36,964 bases of DNA, taken from Deferrisomatales bacterium. Its GTDB lineage: Bacteria; Desulfobacterota; Deferrisomatia; Deferrisomatales; JARGFW01. This document shows, one piece after another, positions 9,975-18,355 of the stretch (within the stretch, counting starts at the first letter, position 1; every line of letters begins with the position of its first letter). Location of the stretch: positions 1-36,964 of the forward strand of contig JARGFW010000022.1 in assembly GCA_029211085.1 (NCBI GenBank), in the 5' to 3' direction. The notes under the pieces were generated by a model. The model had not been told where the DNA came from, made no database searches, and saw only the letters and a program-made list of their open reading frames with translations. The position numbers and the translations under genes are program-made.

Positions 9975-11036
9975 GTGTTGAAGGAACTGATCCACAAGCT
10001 GGTGGACGGAATCGATCTGTCCGAGGGTGAGACGGTGGACGCGATGGAGGCGATCATGGGGGGGGAAGCCACCCACGCCCAGATGGCCGCGTTCCTCACG
10101 GCCCTGCGCATCAAGGGGGAGACGGTGGCCGAGATCACCGGGGCCGCCCGGGTGATGCGGGAGCACGCCACCCCCATCCGGGTGCCGCGCAGCCCCCGGC
10201 CCGTGGTGACGGTGGACCGTGAGGAGATCAACATCGATCTGGAGACCATCGTCGATACCTGCGGCACCGGCGGCGACCAGACCCACACCTTCAATATCTC
10301 CACCACCACCGCGTTCGTCATCGCCGGTGCCGGGGTGCCGGTGGCCAAACATGGCAACCGCGCGGTGTCGAGCCGCTGCGGCAGCGCCGACGTGTTGGAG
10401 CGGCTGGGGGTGAATCTGGACGTCACCGCAGAGGTGGTGGAACAGTGCATCGCCGAGGTCGGCATCGGCTTCTTGTACGCGCCCCTGCTGCACTCGGCGA
10501 TGAAACATGTGGCGCCGGTGCGCCGTGAGATGGGGATCCGCACCATATTCAACATCCTCGGTCCGCTCACCAACCCGGCCGCCGCGCCGTGTCAGGTGCT
10601 CGGCGTGTACCGTGAGGATCTCACCGGCAAGCTCGCCGCGGTGCTCGGTCGCCTGGGCAGCCGCCGTGCCCTGGTGGTGCACGGCGGCGACGGGTTGGAC
10701 GAGATCACCATCACCGGCCCCACCCATGTGGCGGAGTGGCGCGACGGCGTGGTGGTGGAGTACGACATCCGCCCCGAGCAGCTGGGACTGGCGTGCGCCC
10801 CGGCCGCGGAGATTGCCGGGGGCGACGCGGCCGAGAACGCCGCGATCGTACGGGCGGTGTTGGACGGGGCGCGAGGCCCCCGGAGGGATGTGGTGCTGCT
10901 CAACGCCGCTGCCGCGCTGTTGGCCGCCGATGTGGTGGAGGACATGGCCGCCGGGGTGGAGCTGGCGGCCCAGGTGATCGACTCCGGCGCGGCGCGGGCC
11001 AAGCTGGATCAGTTGGTGGAGCGGACGAACCGGTGA
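9975..11036 (+). CDS. trpD: Anthranilate phosphoribosyltransferase
   Basis: TrpD (353 residues) transfers phosphoribose from PRPP to anthranilate, the second step of tryptophan synthesis. The PRPP loop is [17 protein letters not shown]; also seen are [48 protein letters not shown] and GPLTNPA. GTG 9975 is preceded by AAGGAGG at 9962-9968. The usual next gene, trpC, is missing; an amidohydrolase follows 48 bases later. Confidence 0.96.
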   Translation: MLKELIHKLVDGIDLSEGETVDAMEAIMGGEATHAQMAAFLTALRIKGETVAEITGAARVMREHATPIRVPRSPRPVVTVDREEINIDLETIVDTCGTGGDQTHTFNISTTTAFVIAGAGVPVAKHGNRAVSSRCGSADVLERLGVNLDVTAEVVEQCIAEVGIGFLYAPLLHSAMKHVAPVRREMGIRTIFNILGPLTNPAAAPCQVLGVYREDLTGKLAAVLGRLGSRRALVVHGGDGLDEITITGPTHVAEWRDGVVVEYDIRPEQLGLACAPAAEIAGGDAAENAAIVRAVLDGARGPRRDVVLLNAAAALLAADVVEDMAAGVELAAQVIDSGAARAKLDQLVERTNR

Positions 11037-11084
11037 GCCGGGACGCGTGCGGCGGGGTGCGGGAAGGGCGCGGGGGCAGGTCCC

Positions 11085-11930
11085 ATGGTCATTGATTCCC
11101 ACACCCACGTCTTCGAACGGCACAACGCCCCGCGGATCATGCTGGACATGGCGCAGCGGGCGCGGATTCCGTCGTTCGCAGACGGTACCCTGGACGGGTT
11201 GCTGCAGTCCATGGATGCGTCGGGGGTCGATCTCTCGGTCATCTCGCGGATCACCACCCGCCCCGAGCAGGTGGGCCCGGTGAACGATTGGCTGGCGAGC
11301 CTGCAGGGGCCGAGGATCCGCAGCCTGGCGACGATGCACCCCGGCTTGCCCTCCCTGTGCGACGAGGTCGGTCGACTCGCGGAGCGGGGGTTCCCGGGGT
11401 TCAAGCTGCACCCCGACTACCAGGGCTTTTTCGTCGACGAGGAACGGATGTTCCCGTTCTACGAAGCGGCCCGCGACGCGGGGATGTGGCTTTTGTTTCA
11501 CGCCGGGTTGGACCGGGGGCTGCCGGGCCGCGAGGTGCACGCCCCGCCGGAGCGCCTGCTGCGGGTCCATGAAGCCGTGCCCGGCCTGCGGATCGTCGCC
11601 GCCCACATGGGCGGCGAGGATCTCTACGAAGAGACGGAACGCTGCCTGCTGGGCCGGGACATCTACCTGGACACCTCGTTCGTGCTGCGCAAGATGTCCG
11701 TTGCCGTACTGAAGAGGATGCTGCGCAAGCACCCCGCCGAGCGCATCCTGTTCGGGTCCGATAGCCCCTGGTCCCACCCGGGGCAGGATTTGGCGTTCCT
11801 GTCTTCCTTGGATTTCCTGCCGGACCGGGCGCGGGAACGAATCACCGGCGGGAACGCGGCCGAACTGCTGGGCATGGTTCCGCCGAGCCGTTCGGAGAGG
11901 AGTGCCCTGGAAGGTGGCGCCGCGCCGTAA
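11085..11930 (+). CDS. Amidohydrolase-family metal-dependent hydrolase (Amidohydro_2 type)
   Basis: A 281-residue TIM-barrel hydrolase. The N-terminal metal motif is DSHTH (His6 and His8), the middle ligands are in GFKLHPDYQGFF and LLFHAG, then VAAHMGGED, and the C-terminal catalytic Asp is in RILFGSDSPWSHP. This set is typical of the amidohydrolase_2 group, which contains hydrolases and non-oxidative decarboxylases of aromatic acids, so a role in aromatic or carboxylate chemistry is possible but not shown. It follows trpD by 48 bases in the same direction and is closed by a strong hairpin, so it is probably the last gene of this trp transcript. Confidence 0.85.
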   Translation: MVIDSHTHVFERHNAPRIMLDMAQRARIPSFADGTLDGLLQSMDASGVDLSVISRITTRPEQVGPVNDWLASLQGPRIRSLATMHPGLPSLCDEVGRLAERGFPGFKLHPDYQGFFVDEERMFPFYEAARDAGMWLLFHAGLDRGLPGREVHAPPERLLRVHEAVPGLRIVAAHMGGEDLYEETERCLLGRDIYLDTSFVLRKMSVAVLKRMLRKHPAERILFGSDSPWSHPGQDLAFLSSLDFLPDRARERITGGNAAELLGMVPPSRSERSALEGGAAP

Positions 11931-11976
11931 CGGCGTTGCCGCCGGGGCGGGGGCGCGCCCCCGGCGAACAACGCCG
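11931..11976 (+). terminator. Strong hairpin after the amidohydrolase
   Basis: Directly after the stop codon, CGGCGTTG (11931-11938) pairs with CAACGCCG (11969-11976) and inside it GCCGGG (11941-11946) pairs with CCCGGC (11960-11965). The centre also contains a 14-bp palindrome, GGGGGCGCGCCCCC. No T tract follows. It sits between convergent genes and probably ends the trp transcript or protects its 3' end. Confidence 0.6.
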
Positions 11977-12000
11977 GACTTCCGTTCTCGCCCGGGGTTC

Positions 12001-12016
12001 CACGGCGATCGCCGTG
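12001..12016. repeat. 16-bp perfect palindrome between convergent genes
   Basis: CACGGCGATCGCCGTG is a perfect palindrome 40 bases before the 3' end of the molybdopterin oxidoreductase gene on the other strand. It contains the octamer GCGATCGC. It could act in transcription termination or be a protein site. Confidence 0.4.
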
Positions 12017-12055
12017 CCCCGCGTGTTCGCGTCGGGGCCGGCCAGGATCAGGGCC

Positions 12056-14119
12056 CTACGCCTTGCTTATGGCACACAACAGCGACTTCATGTCCGGGTA
12101 ACCAAGGATCGCCTCACGGCAGTCGGTGTCCGTCAGCAGGTTGGCGTTCTGCTCGCCTTCCCAGCCGTGGGGCACGAGCACGATGCCTTCGCTCACGCGC
12201 TCGTCCAGTTTGACCTTCATGGTGATCTGGCCCCGGTTGGTCTCGATCTTCGCCGTGTCCCCGTCCTCCAAACCGTACTGACGCCCGGTGTCCACGCCGA
12301 GTTCGGCGAACGGCTCCGGACTCTCGCCGCGCAACGCATCCACCGCCCGGAACTGGCTGTGGGTGTAGTAGTAGTTGCGGTGTCCCGTCCCGAGGATCAG
12401 GGGGTACTTCTTCAGGAACTCCGGATCCGCACTCTTGGGGCTCCGCGCCGGCTCGATATACTCCGGCAGGGGATTGGCCCCCACCTGCTCCATGGCCTCG
12501 CTGTAGATCTCGATCTTGCCAGACGGCGTCTTGAAGTAACCGTCCGGCGGAATGGAGTAGCGCTTCTGGTTGTAGTAGGTGCCTTCCGGGGTGTCGTTGA
12601 GTAGGCCGTCGAAGGTGAGCCCTGACGGCCCCAGTTCGAACTCCACCAACTCCTGCTCGCTCTTCCAGGGGAACTGCTCGCCGATGCCCAGCCGCTTGGC
12701 CATCTCGGTGAACACCCACCACTCCGAACGGGACTCGCCCAGGGGCTCGATGCACTTCTTGCGCAGCATCAGATAGGGCAGGCAGTGGCAAACGTTGTAG
12801 GTGTAGGCCAGGCCCCACTTTTCCAGGTGGGAGCAGGCCGGCAGCACGTAGTGGGCCTCCTTCGCGGTCTCGGTGAGGAACATGTCGTGCACCACGAGCA
12901 GCTCCAGGCGGCGGAACGCTTCGCGGAACGCGTTGGAGTCGGCCATGGAGACCAGCGGGTTGCCGCCCACCACCCAGAACGCTTTGAGCTTGTCCGGGAT
13001 GCTCTCGGGCACCTGGGTGATCACGCCGTAGGGGCTCTTGCGGCCCCACACCTCGATGAACAGGGGGTAGTCGTCCATCCCCAGGGGATCGCCCTCGACG
13101 TTGAGACCCACGTTGCCGAAGAAGGGCCGGGGGCTGATCACCCATCCGCCGGGGACGTTGATGTTGCCGGTGATGATCTGCAGCACCGAGAACGCGCGGC
13201 TGTTCTGGGTGCCGCCGGCGGTCTGGTCCTGGGTGCAGGTGCCCTGGTAGATGCTCGCCCCCTTGGTGGTCGCGAACATCCGCGCCAGTTCCCGGATCTT
13301 GTCCGCCGGAACCCAGGTGATCTCCTCCGCCCACTCCGGGGTGAACGGCTGCACGTGCTCCACCAGCGGCTCGAAGCCGATGGTGTGCTTGTCGATGAAC
13401 TCCCGGTCCACGAGCCCTTCGTTGATGATCACATGGATCATCGCCATGGCCATGGCGCCGTCGGTGCCCGGGCGGATCTTCAAGTACATGTCGGCCTGAT
13501 CGGCGATGGGGATGCGCCGCGGGTCGATGACCACCAGTTTGGCGCCTTTTTTGAGGTTCTCTGCCATCGCCATCTTCAGGGGAAAGTCGCTGGCGTCGGG
13601 GTTGTGGCCCCAGAGAATGTAGAGCTTGGAGTCCAGTTCTTCGGTGGGGTACTTGCCGAAGGTGATCTGCCGGGTGCGGATGCGCATGCGGTAGCATACG
13701 CTCTCCACGGAGAAGAAGTTGGGGGAGCCGAACGCCGCCTTGAAGCGCTGGGTGAGACCCGCCATCTCGAGGTTCTCCACGCCGATGGAGCCGCTGAACA
13801 CGCCCAGGGTCTGCGCACCGTGGTCGGCTTTGAGCTGATTGAGCTTGGCGGAGATCTCGTCCAGGGCCTGGTCCCAGGAGATCGGCACGAACGCGCCGTC
13901 GACCTTCTTCAAGGGGGTCTTGATCCGCGCGGGGCTGTAGATATGGGGGAGTGCCGCCTCGCCCTTCGGGCACAGCTCGCCGTGGTTGATCGGGTGGGAC
14001 GCGAGGCCCTTGATATCGATCGCCTTGCCGTCTTGTACCGTCACGCGGCACCCGCAGCTGTGGTAGCAGAGGGTGCAGTCGGTGATGATTTCCTGGGTGG
14101 TGCTGGTGGATTCCGCCAT
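12056..14119 (-). CDS. Molybdopterin/tungstopterin oxidoreductase, DMSO-reductase family, Cys-ligated
   Basis: A 687-residue catalytic subunit of the bis-pterin oxidoreductase family. The N-terminal [4Fe-4S] site is Cys15, Cys18, Cys22 and Cys50 (DCTLCYHSC and GELCPKGE). Cys142 in VESVCYRMR is at the position that ligates the metal, so it resembles the formate dehydrogenase/thiosulfate reductase/acetylene hydratase branch, with Cys rather than Ser or selenocysteine. Later come LYILWGHNP, KLVVIDPRRI, the GGTQNSRAF helix, FWVVGGNPLVSMADSN and the C-terminal pterin domain with PHGWE. No Tat signal is present and no iron-sulfur or membrane partner gene is adjacent, so it is probably cytoplasmic. 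ATG 14119 follows AGGAGG. It lies 113 bases behind the acyl-CoA ligase on the same strand. The reaction is unknown. Confidence 0.86.
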   Translation of the reverse strand: MAESTSTTQEIITDCTLCYHSCGCRVTVQDGKAIDIKGLASHPINHGELCPKGEAALPHIYSPARIKTPLKKVDGAFVPISWDQALDEISAKLNQLKADHGAQTLGVFSGSIGVENLEMAGLTQRFKAAFGSPNFFSVESVCYRMRIRTRQITFGKYPTEELDSKLYILWGHNPDASDFPLKMAMAENLKKGAKLVVIDPRRIPIADQADMYLKIRPGTDGAMAMAMIHVIINEGLVDREFIDKHTIGFEPLVEHVQPFTPEWAEEITWVPADKIRELARMFATTKGASIYQGTCTQDQTAGGTQNSRAFSVLQIITGNINVPGGWVISPRPFFGNVGLNVEGDPLGMDDYPLFIEVWGRKSPYGVITQVPESIPDKLKAFWVVGGNPLVSMADSNAFREAFRRLELLVVHDMFLTETAKEAHYVLPACSHLEKWGLAYTYNVCHCLPYLMLRKKCIEPLGESRSEWWVFTEMAKRLGIGEQFPWKSEQELVEFELGPSGLTFDGLLNDTPEGTYYNQKRYSIPPDGYFKTPSGKIEIYSEAMEQVGANPLPEYIEPARSPKSADPEFLKKYPLILGTGHRNYYYTHSQFRAVDALRGESPEPFAELGVDTGRQYGLEDGDTAKIETNRGQITMKVKLDERVSEGIVLVPHGWEGEQNANLLTDTDCREAILGYPDMKSLLCAISKA

Positions 14120-14232
14120 CTCGAAACCTCCTGCCTCTTGTCTTGACCGGTTAGGGCCTTGAACTCGTCGTACCCCCCCGGGAGGGAGGGGGTGAAGTGG
14201 GTCGTGTGCGCCAGGTGACCCTGAAAGGCGTC

Positions 14233-15879
14233 TCAAGCGGGGTGCAGGGTTTGTCTCTTCGGATCGATCTTCGCCAGATCAATCACGCCGCCGCCGCCGA
14301 ACCGGTTGACCTTCAGGCCACCGGGCATGCGGGGGAACTCCTCAAAAATGACGAGTTCGTCCGGCAGTTTGAACTTGGCGACCTTGTCGGCGAGATACTC
14401 CCGCACGTCATTCAGGGCGAGTGTCTTGGTCCCATCCTTGAGTTTGAGGCAGGCGCAGATGGACTCGCCCAGCACCGGGTTGGGCGTATTCACCACGCAG
14501 GCTTCCGCCACGTCAGGGTGGTGGACGAGCAACGCTTCCAGTTCAGACGGGAGGATCTTGAATCCGCCCCGGTTGATCCACTCCTTGAGGCGGCCGAGGA
14601 TGCGCACATTGCCGCGTTCGTCCCGCGCCGCCAGGTCCCCGGTGTGCATCCAGCCGTCCTTGACCTGACGCTGGGTCTCCTCCGGCTTGTGCCAGTACCC
14701 CCGCATCACGTGCCACCCGGACAACAGCAGCTCCCCGGTTTCACCGTCTGGCAACTCCACACCGGAAACGGGATCGATGATCTTGATCTGCGTGCCGGGG
14801 ATGGGTTTGCCGATGGACGATTCGCGATCCTCCATGCTGGAGCCGTAGGGCAGCAGGATCGAGTTGCCCGGCCCCACTTCGGAAGACCCCAGAAAAGAGG
14901 AGATGTACACGCCCATCTCGTCCTCGACGCGACGGATCAATCCCGCGGGGGCGATCTGGCCGGCGATCATGCCGGCGCGCAGGGAACTCAGATCGTAGTT
15001 CTGTCGGTCCGGTGAACTCAGCTCCATCAGATAGTGGGCCGGAGCACCCGGCTGCAGGGTGACCCTCTCCTCCTGGATCAGCCGGAACGCCTCCTTGGGG
15101 CGGAAGGTCTCCATGATGACCGCCGTGGCACCGAGCACCACCGGCTGAATCAACAGGGCGCCGCAGCCGTAGGAGTGGCCCATGGAGAGGAAGGCGAGAA
15201 ACACGTCGTCCTCCTGGGCGTCCACAACCAGCGCGTAGGACATGCCGGCGCGGACCGTCTGTGACTGGCCGATCATGGCGCCCTTGGGTTGGCCCGTGGT
15301 GCCGGAAGTGTAGAGCAGCATGCACAGGTCGTCCGGCCCGACCGCCGGTTCCCCGCCGCTGGAACTGCTCCCGGCGCCGACGGCGAGGTCCTTGAGCAGG
15401 TGGACCGACGGCATGTCCACGGGGGCTTTTGAACCCGCAGAGGTCACAATGATGTGCTCCAGATGCGGCAGCTCGGGCTGCATGGTCCGCAGCGCCTCGA
15501 GGTATCCGAAATCCTGCCGCTTCTCGGGCGCCAACACAGCCTTGGCGCGGGAGTCCTTCAAGATGTACCCCGCTTCCTTCTCGCGGTAGGCGGGGTTGAT
15601 CCAGGCCACAGCCACTCCCAGCTTCTGCAGGGCGTAAAAGGATGTCACGAGCTCCATGGAGTTGGGCATGTAGATCGCCGCCATGTCGCCCTTGCGCAGG
15701 CCCAGCCTGGCCATGCCCGCGGCCAGCTCCCCCGCGCTGCGGAGCAACTCACCGAACGTAATGCGTTTGTCTCCGTCCACAAACGCAGTCTTGTCGGGAA
15801 GCCGCTGTGCAGTCCCTTGCAGGAGCTCCCAGACAGAGAGGTGGGCGAGGTCGGTGTAGGGGGCAGGTGCGCAGGCCAT
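14233..15879 (-). CDS. Acyl-CoA synthetase (AMP-forming), possible aromatic or alicyclic acid CoA ligase
   Basis: A 548-residue ANL-superfamily ligase: carboxylate + ATP + CoA to acyl-CoA. Visible core motifs: the P-loop LLYTSGTTGQPKGAM (residues near 200), SMGHSYGCGALL, FLGSSEVGPGN, GETGELLLSGWHVMRGYW, the hinge TGDLAARDERGNVRILGRLKEWINRGG split by the A7/A8 motifs, and a C-terminal lysine in GLKVNRFGG at the A10 site. ATG 15879 is chosen, with GGAG upstream; starts at 15909 and 15945 are possible. It is divergent from the bam-like cluster, and supplying a CoA thioester to that cluster is the natural inference. Benzoate, cyclohexanecarboxylate-type or other acids cannot be told apart here. 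Confidence 0.88.
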   Translation of the reverse strand: MACAPAPYTDLAHLSVWELLQGTAQRLPDKTAFVDGDKRITFGELLRSAGELAAGMARLGLRKGDMAAIYMPNSMELVTSFYALQKLGVAVAWINPAYREKEAGYILKDSRAKAVLAPEKRQDFGYLEALRTMQPELPHLEHIIVTSAGSKAPVDMPSVHLLKDLAVGAGSSSSGGEPAVGPDDLCMLLYTSGTTGQPKGAMIGQSQTVRAGMSYALVVDAQEDDVFLAFLSMGHSYGCGALLIQPVVLGATAVIMETFRPKEAFRLIQEERVTLQPGAPAHYLMELSSPDRQNYDLSSLRAGMIAGQIAPAGLIRRVEDEMGVYISSFLGSSEVGPGNSILLPYGSSMEDRESSIGKPIPGTQIKIIDPVSGVELPDGETGELLLSGWHVMRGYWHKPEETQRQVKDGWMHTGDLAARDERGNVRILGRLKEWINRGGFKILPSELEALLVHHPDVAEACVVNTPNPVLGESICACLKLKDGTKTLALNDVREYLADKVAKFKLPDELVIFEEFPRMPGGLKVNRFGGGGVIDLAKIDPKRQTLHPA

Positions 15880-16147
15880 GGCGTTTCGCTCCGTGAAATG
15901 CGGTTTCATTTCAGCTCTGGGCACAGAATACAAGGCTGCGCCCAAGAGTCAACACAAAACTGCGGTCCCGGGGGGACCTGCGTCCCGGGCTCGAGGGAAC
16001 GGGCAATGGTCCCGTGTGGCCGATGAAAGGTCACCCATCCCGCCCTGTAGTCGGCAGTGGGTAACGCCGGGCCGGTCGAACGGGTCGGCCCACCGGAGAG
16101 GCGCACCGCAGCCCCGCGGGTGACACCCAGTAACCACATTTTTTGTC

Positions 16148-16176
16148 TTGACGAAGAGATGTTCAGGCGGTATATC
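16148..16176 (+). promoter_or_regulatory. Predicted sigma-70 promoter of the bam-like operon
   Basis: TTGACG (16148-16153) and TATATC (16171-16176) are 17 bases apart, in an AT-rich stretch that contrasts with its GC-rich surroundings. Transcription would start near 16183, just ahead of the paired direct repeats. Confidence 0.65.
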
Positions 16177-16188
16177 CGTATCATTCGT

Positions 16189-16218
16189 TGAAATGACATT
16201 TTATTAGATGAAACGACA
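16189..16218 (+). promoter_or_regulatory. Two direct repeats, candidate repressor operator
   Basis: TGAAATGACA (16189-16198) and TGAAACGACA (16209-16218) match at 9 of 10 bases and are spaced exactly 20 bases, two helical turns. TCGTT (16185-16189) and AACGA (16212-16216) also form an inverted pair. The position just downstream of the predicted start would suit a repressor, perhaps the IclR protein at the end of the cluster. Confidence 0.5.
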
Positions 16219-16381
16219 GCGTGTGCTCAGCCTGTTTCTTGAGAAGGTGTGCTCCCTCGGCGCCAGCTCTGTCGCCGTCGCACACCGGGTTCGTTGCGTG
16301 ACGGAGCATGCGGGCAAGGAGCCAGTACCACGATTTCGGGTTCCTTGCTAGGTCTACAACACTTGCACAAAGGCAGACACG

Positions 16382-18313
16382 ATGCGGTACGCAGAAACCG
16401 GGTTCAATCTGGAAGTGGATCTGTCGACCGGGAACATCGAGAGGGTGGCGACGGACCCCAGGCTCACCGAGCTGTACCTCGGGGGGCAGGGCACCGCGGA
16501 CAAGATCCTCTGGGACCGGGTGCCCCCGGAGGTGGAGCCGTTTTCCCCGGAGAACCTGCTGATCTTCAGCAGCGGGCTGCTCAACGGCACCTTCGTGCCG
16601 GGTGCCAACCGGACCATGGTGAACACCTTCTCGCCCCAGACGAACCTCCACGCCCACTCGATGATGGGGGGCTACTTCGGCGTGGAGATGAAGCACGCCG
16701 GGTACGACAAGATCATCCTGAGCGGCAAGGCCCCCAACCTGGTGTACCTGTACATCCACAACGACAAGGTGGAGATCCGGGACGCGAGCCACCTGCACGG
16801 GATGGGCTGCCAGGAGACCCAGGCGGCCCTGAAGAAGGAACTGGGGGACGACAAGGTCCAGGTGGCGGCGATCGGGCTGGCCGGTGAGAACCGGGTGTAC
16901 ATGGCCTCCATCGACCACAGCCATTGCAGCGCCGCCCGGGGGGTGGGGCCGGTGATGGGCGACAAGCGCGTGAAGGCCATCGCGATCCGCGGCACCAAGG
17001 ACCTCCACATGGCGGAGCCGGAGAAGCTCTTCCACCTGTGCAAGGACCTCCGCAAGGAGATGGCCGACAACCCCGGCGCCGGGGACTGGATGGCGGTGGA
17101 CGAGGACGACAGCTTCCACCACGACAACTTCTCCTGGGGCAACGCCCGCACGCGGCGCAAGGGCTACTGGAGCGAAGAGCTCCAACAGCGCTGGACCGAC
17201 TGGAAGTACGACCACATGGACCGGCAGACGGGGTGCTACAACTGCCCCAAGAAGTGCCACAACGTGATCTCCTGGCCGGGGCAGAAGCGCTTCAGCTACA
17301 AGTGCTACGGCAAGGACACCTACCACATGGCGGCCATGCAGGAGCTGGATTTCAGCTACGAGATCCTCGGCGTGGCCCAGGAGTACGGGCTGGACTCCTA
17401 TTCCACCCCCCAGGTGATCGCGTTCGCCCTGGAACTGCTGGAGGCGGGGATCCTCACCGACGAGGACTTCCCGGGGATGCCCGAGGACGTCCGTGGGCGC
17501 TTCTTCTACCTGCTGGAGAAGATCGTCCGGCGCGAGGGCATCGGAGACGTGCTGGCCAACGGTGTGTACTGGGCCGCCCGCCAGATCGGCAACGGCGCCG
17601 AGGCCTACGACCACAACACCACCAAAAAGTTCGAGCAGGTGCCCATCAAACTGGGGAAGGTGAACCCCATGTTCTTCCTGATGATCGCCACCGGGGAGAA
17701 GATGAACATCACCCAGATCGAGGGCTCCTTCCCCCAGGACCCCCTGCCCACCGTCGAGGAGCGCCAGAAGTTCGTGGACGCCTGGGAGGCGGTGCCCGAC
17801 GAGAAGTTCAAGCAGTACTTCATGGAGTGGGAGAAGCGCAACGACATGCCCACCGACGCGGTCTGCTCGATCGTCGACTGGAACGAGGCGATGCACTACA
17901 TCGACGACGCCGTGGGGCTGTGTGCGTTCGTCTCCTCGTTTCGGGGCCAGTTCGGCGGCAAGACCCAGTTCCACATCCACAACATCCCCACCGTGATCAA
18001 TCTGGCGACGGGGATGGAGTTCGACAAGGAGAAGCTCTGGGAGGTCTACCGGCGCAACCGCAACCTGGTGCGGGCACTGAACGTCCGGCGGGGCATGCGG
18101 CGCGCCGACGAGCGGCCGCCCGAGGACCACTGGGCGGTGCGCGACGAGGAGTTCGAGCAGAAGTTGCTCAGCGCCTACTACGAGTTCAAGGGCTGGACCC
18201 AGGACGGGATTCCCACCCAGGAGACCCTGGAAGAGCTGTCCATGAGCGAGGTCGGCAAGGATCTGCGGGAGCGGGGAATTCTCACGGCCACCGAGGGTGG
18301 CGCCGGGCAGTAG
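16382..18313 (+). CDS. bamB: Tungsten aldehyde:ferredoxin oxidoreductase-family protein, BamB-like catalytic subunit
   Basis: A 643-residue AOR-family enzyme most like BamB, the subunit of class II benzoyl-CoA reductase that reduces the aromatic ring at a tungsten bis-pterin site. The [4Fe-4S] cluster is bound by Cys285, Cys288 and Cys292 (CYNCPKKC) and Cys514 in the DxxGLC motif. The start MRYAETGFNLEVDLSTGNIERVATDP, the ARTRRK segment, HYIDDAVGLC and LNVRRGMRRADERPP are BamB-like as I remember the Geobacter protein. His246 and Cys308 fall where BamB has its active-site His and the Cys ligand of tungsten. Pterin binding by the N-terminal domain is expected (NRTMVNTFSPQT, SMMGGYFGVEMKHAGYD). 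First gene of the B-I operon. Benzoyl-CoA as substrate is not proven; another aromatic or alicyclic acyl-CoA is possible. Confidence 0.85.
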   Translation: MRYAETGFNLEVDLSTGNIERVATDPRLTELYLGGQGTADKILWDRVPPEVEPFSPENLLIFSSGLLNGTFVPGANRTMVNTFSPQTNLHAHSMMGGYFGVEMKHAGYDKIILSGKAPNLVYLYIHNDKVEIRDASHLHGMGCQETQAALKKELGDDKVQVAAIGLAGENRVYMASIDHSHCSAARGVGPVMGDKRVKAIAIRGTKDLHMAEPEKLFHLCKDLRKEMADNPGAGDWMAVDEDDSFHHDNFSWGNARTRRKGYWSEELQQRWTDWKYDHMDRQTGCYNCPKKCHNVISWPGQKRFSYKCYGKDTYHMAAMQELDFSYEILGVAQEYGLDSYSTPQVIAFALELLEAGILTDEDFPGMPEDVRGRFFYLLEKIVRREGIGDVLANGVYWAARQIGNGAEAYDHNTTKKFEQVPIKLGKVNPMFFLMIATGEKMNITQIEGSFPQDPLPTVEERQKFVDAWEAVPDEKFKQYFMEWEKRNDMPTDAVCSIVDWNEAMHYIDDAVGLCAFVSSFRGQFGGKTQFHIHNIPTVINLATGMEFDKEKLWEVYRRNRNLVRALNVRRGMRRADERPPEDHWAVRDEEFEQKLLSAYYEFKGWTQDGIPTQETLEELSMSEVGKDLRERGILTATEGGAGQ

Positions 18314-18355
18314 CGGTGCGGCAACGGCCTGCCCGATGGTGACGGAGAGGGTGCC

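Larger units (their letters stand above)
15880..16381. other. Divergent regulatory region between the CoA ligase and bamB-like genes
   Basis: About 500 bases without a gene. The ligase side (15880-16130) is GC-rich with no clear signal, except the possible upstream starts of the ligase. A distinctly AT-rich island at about 16137-16220 holds the promoter and repeats listed separately. From the predicted start near 16183 to the bamB ATG is a leader of about 200 bases in which I see no ORF or clear terminator; AAAGG at 16369-16373 is the bamB ribosome binding site. Confidence 0.7.

Noticed and set aside
9885-11777. A 630-codon minus-strand frame opposite trpD and the amidohydrolase
   Set aside because: No recognisable motifs; the opposite strand codes two clear enzymes.
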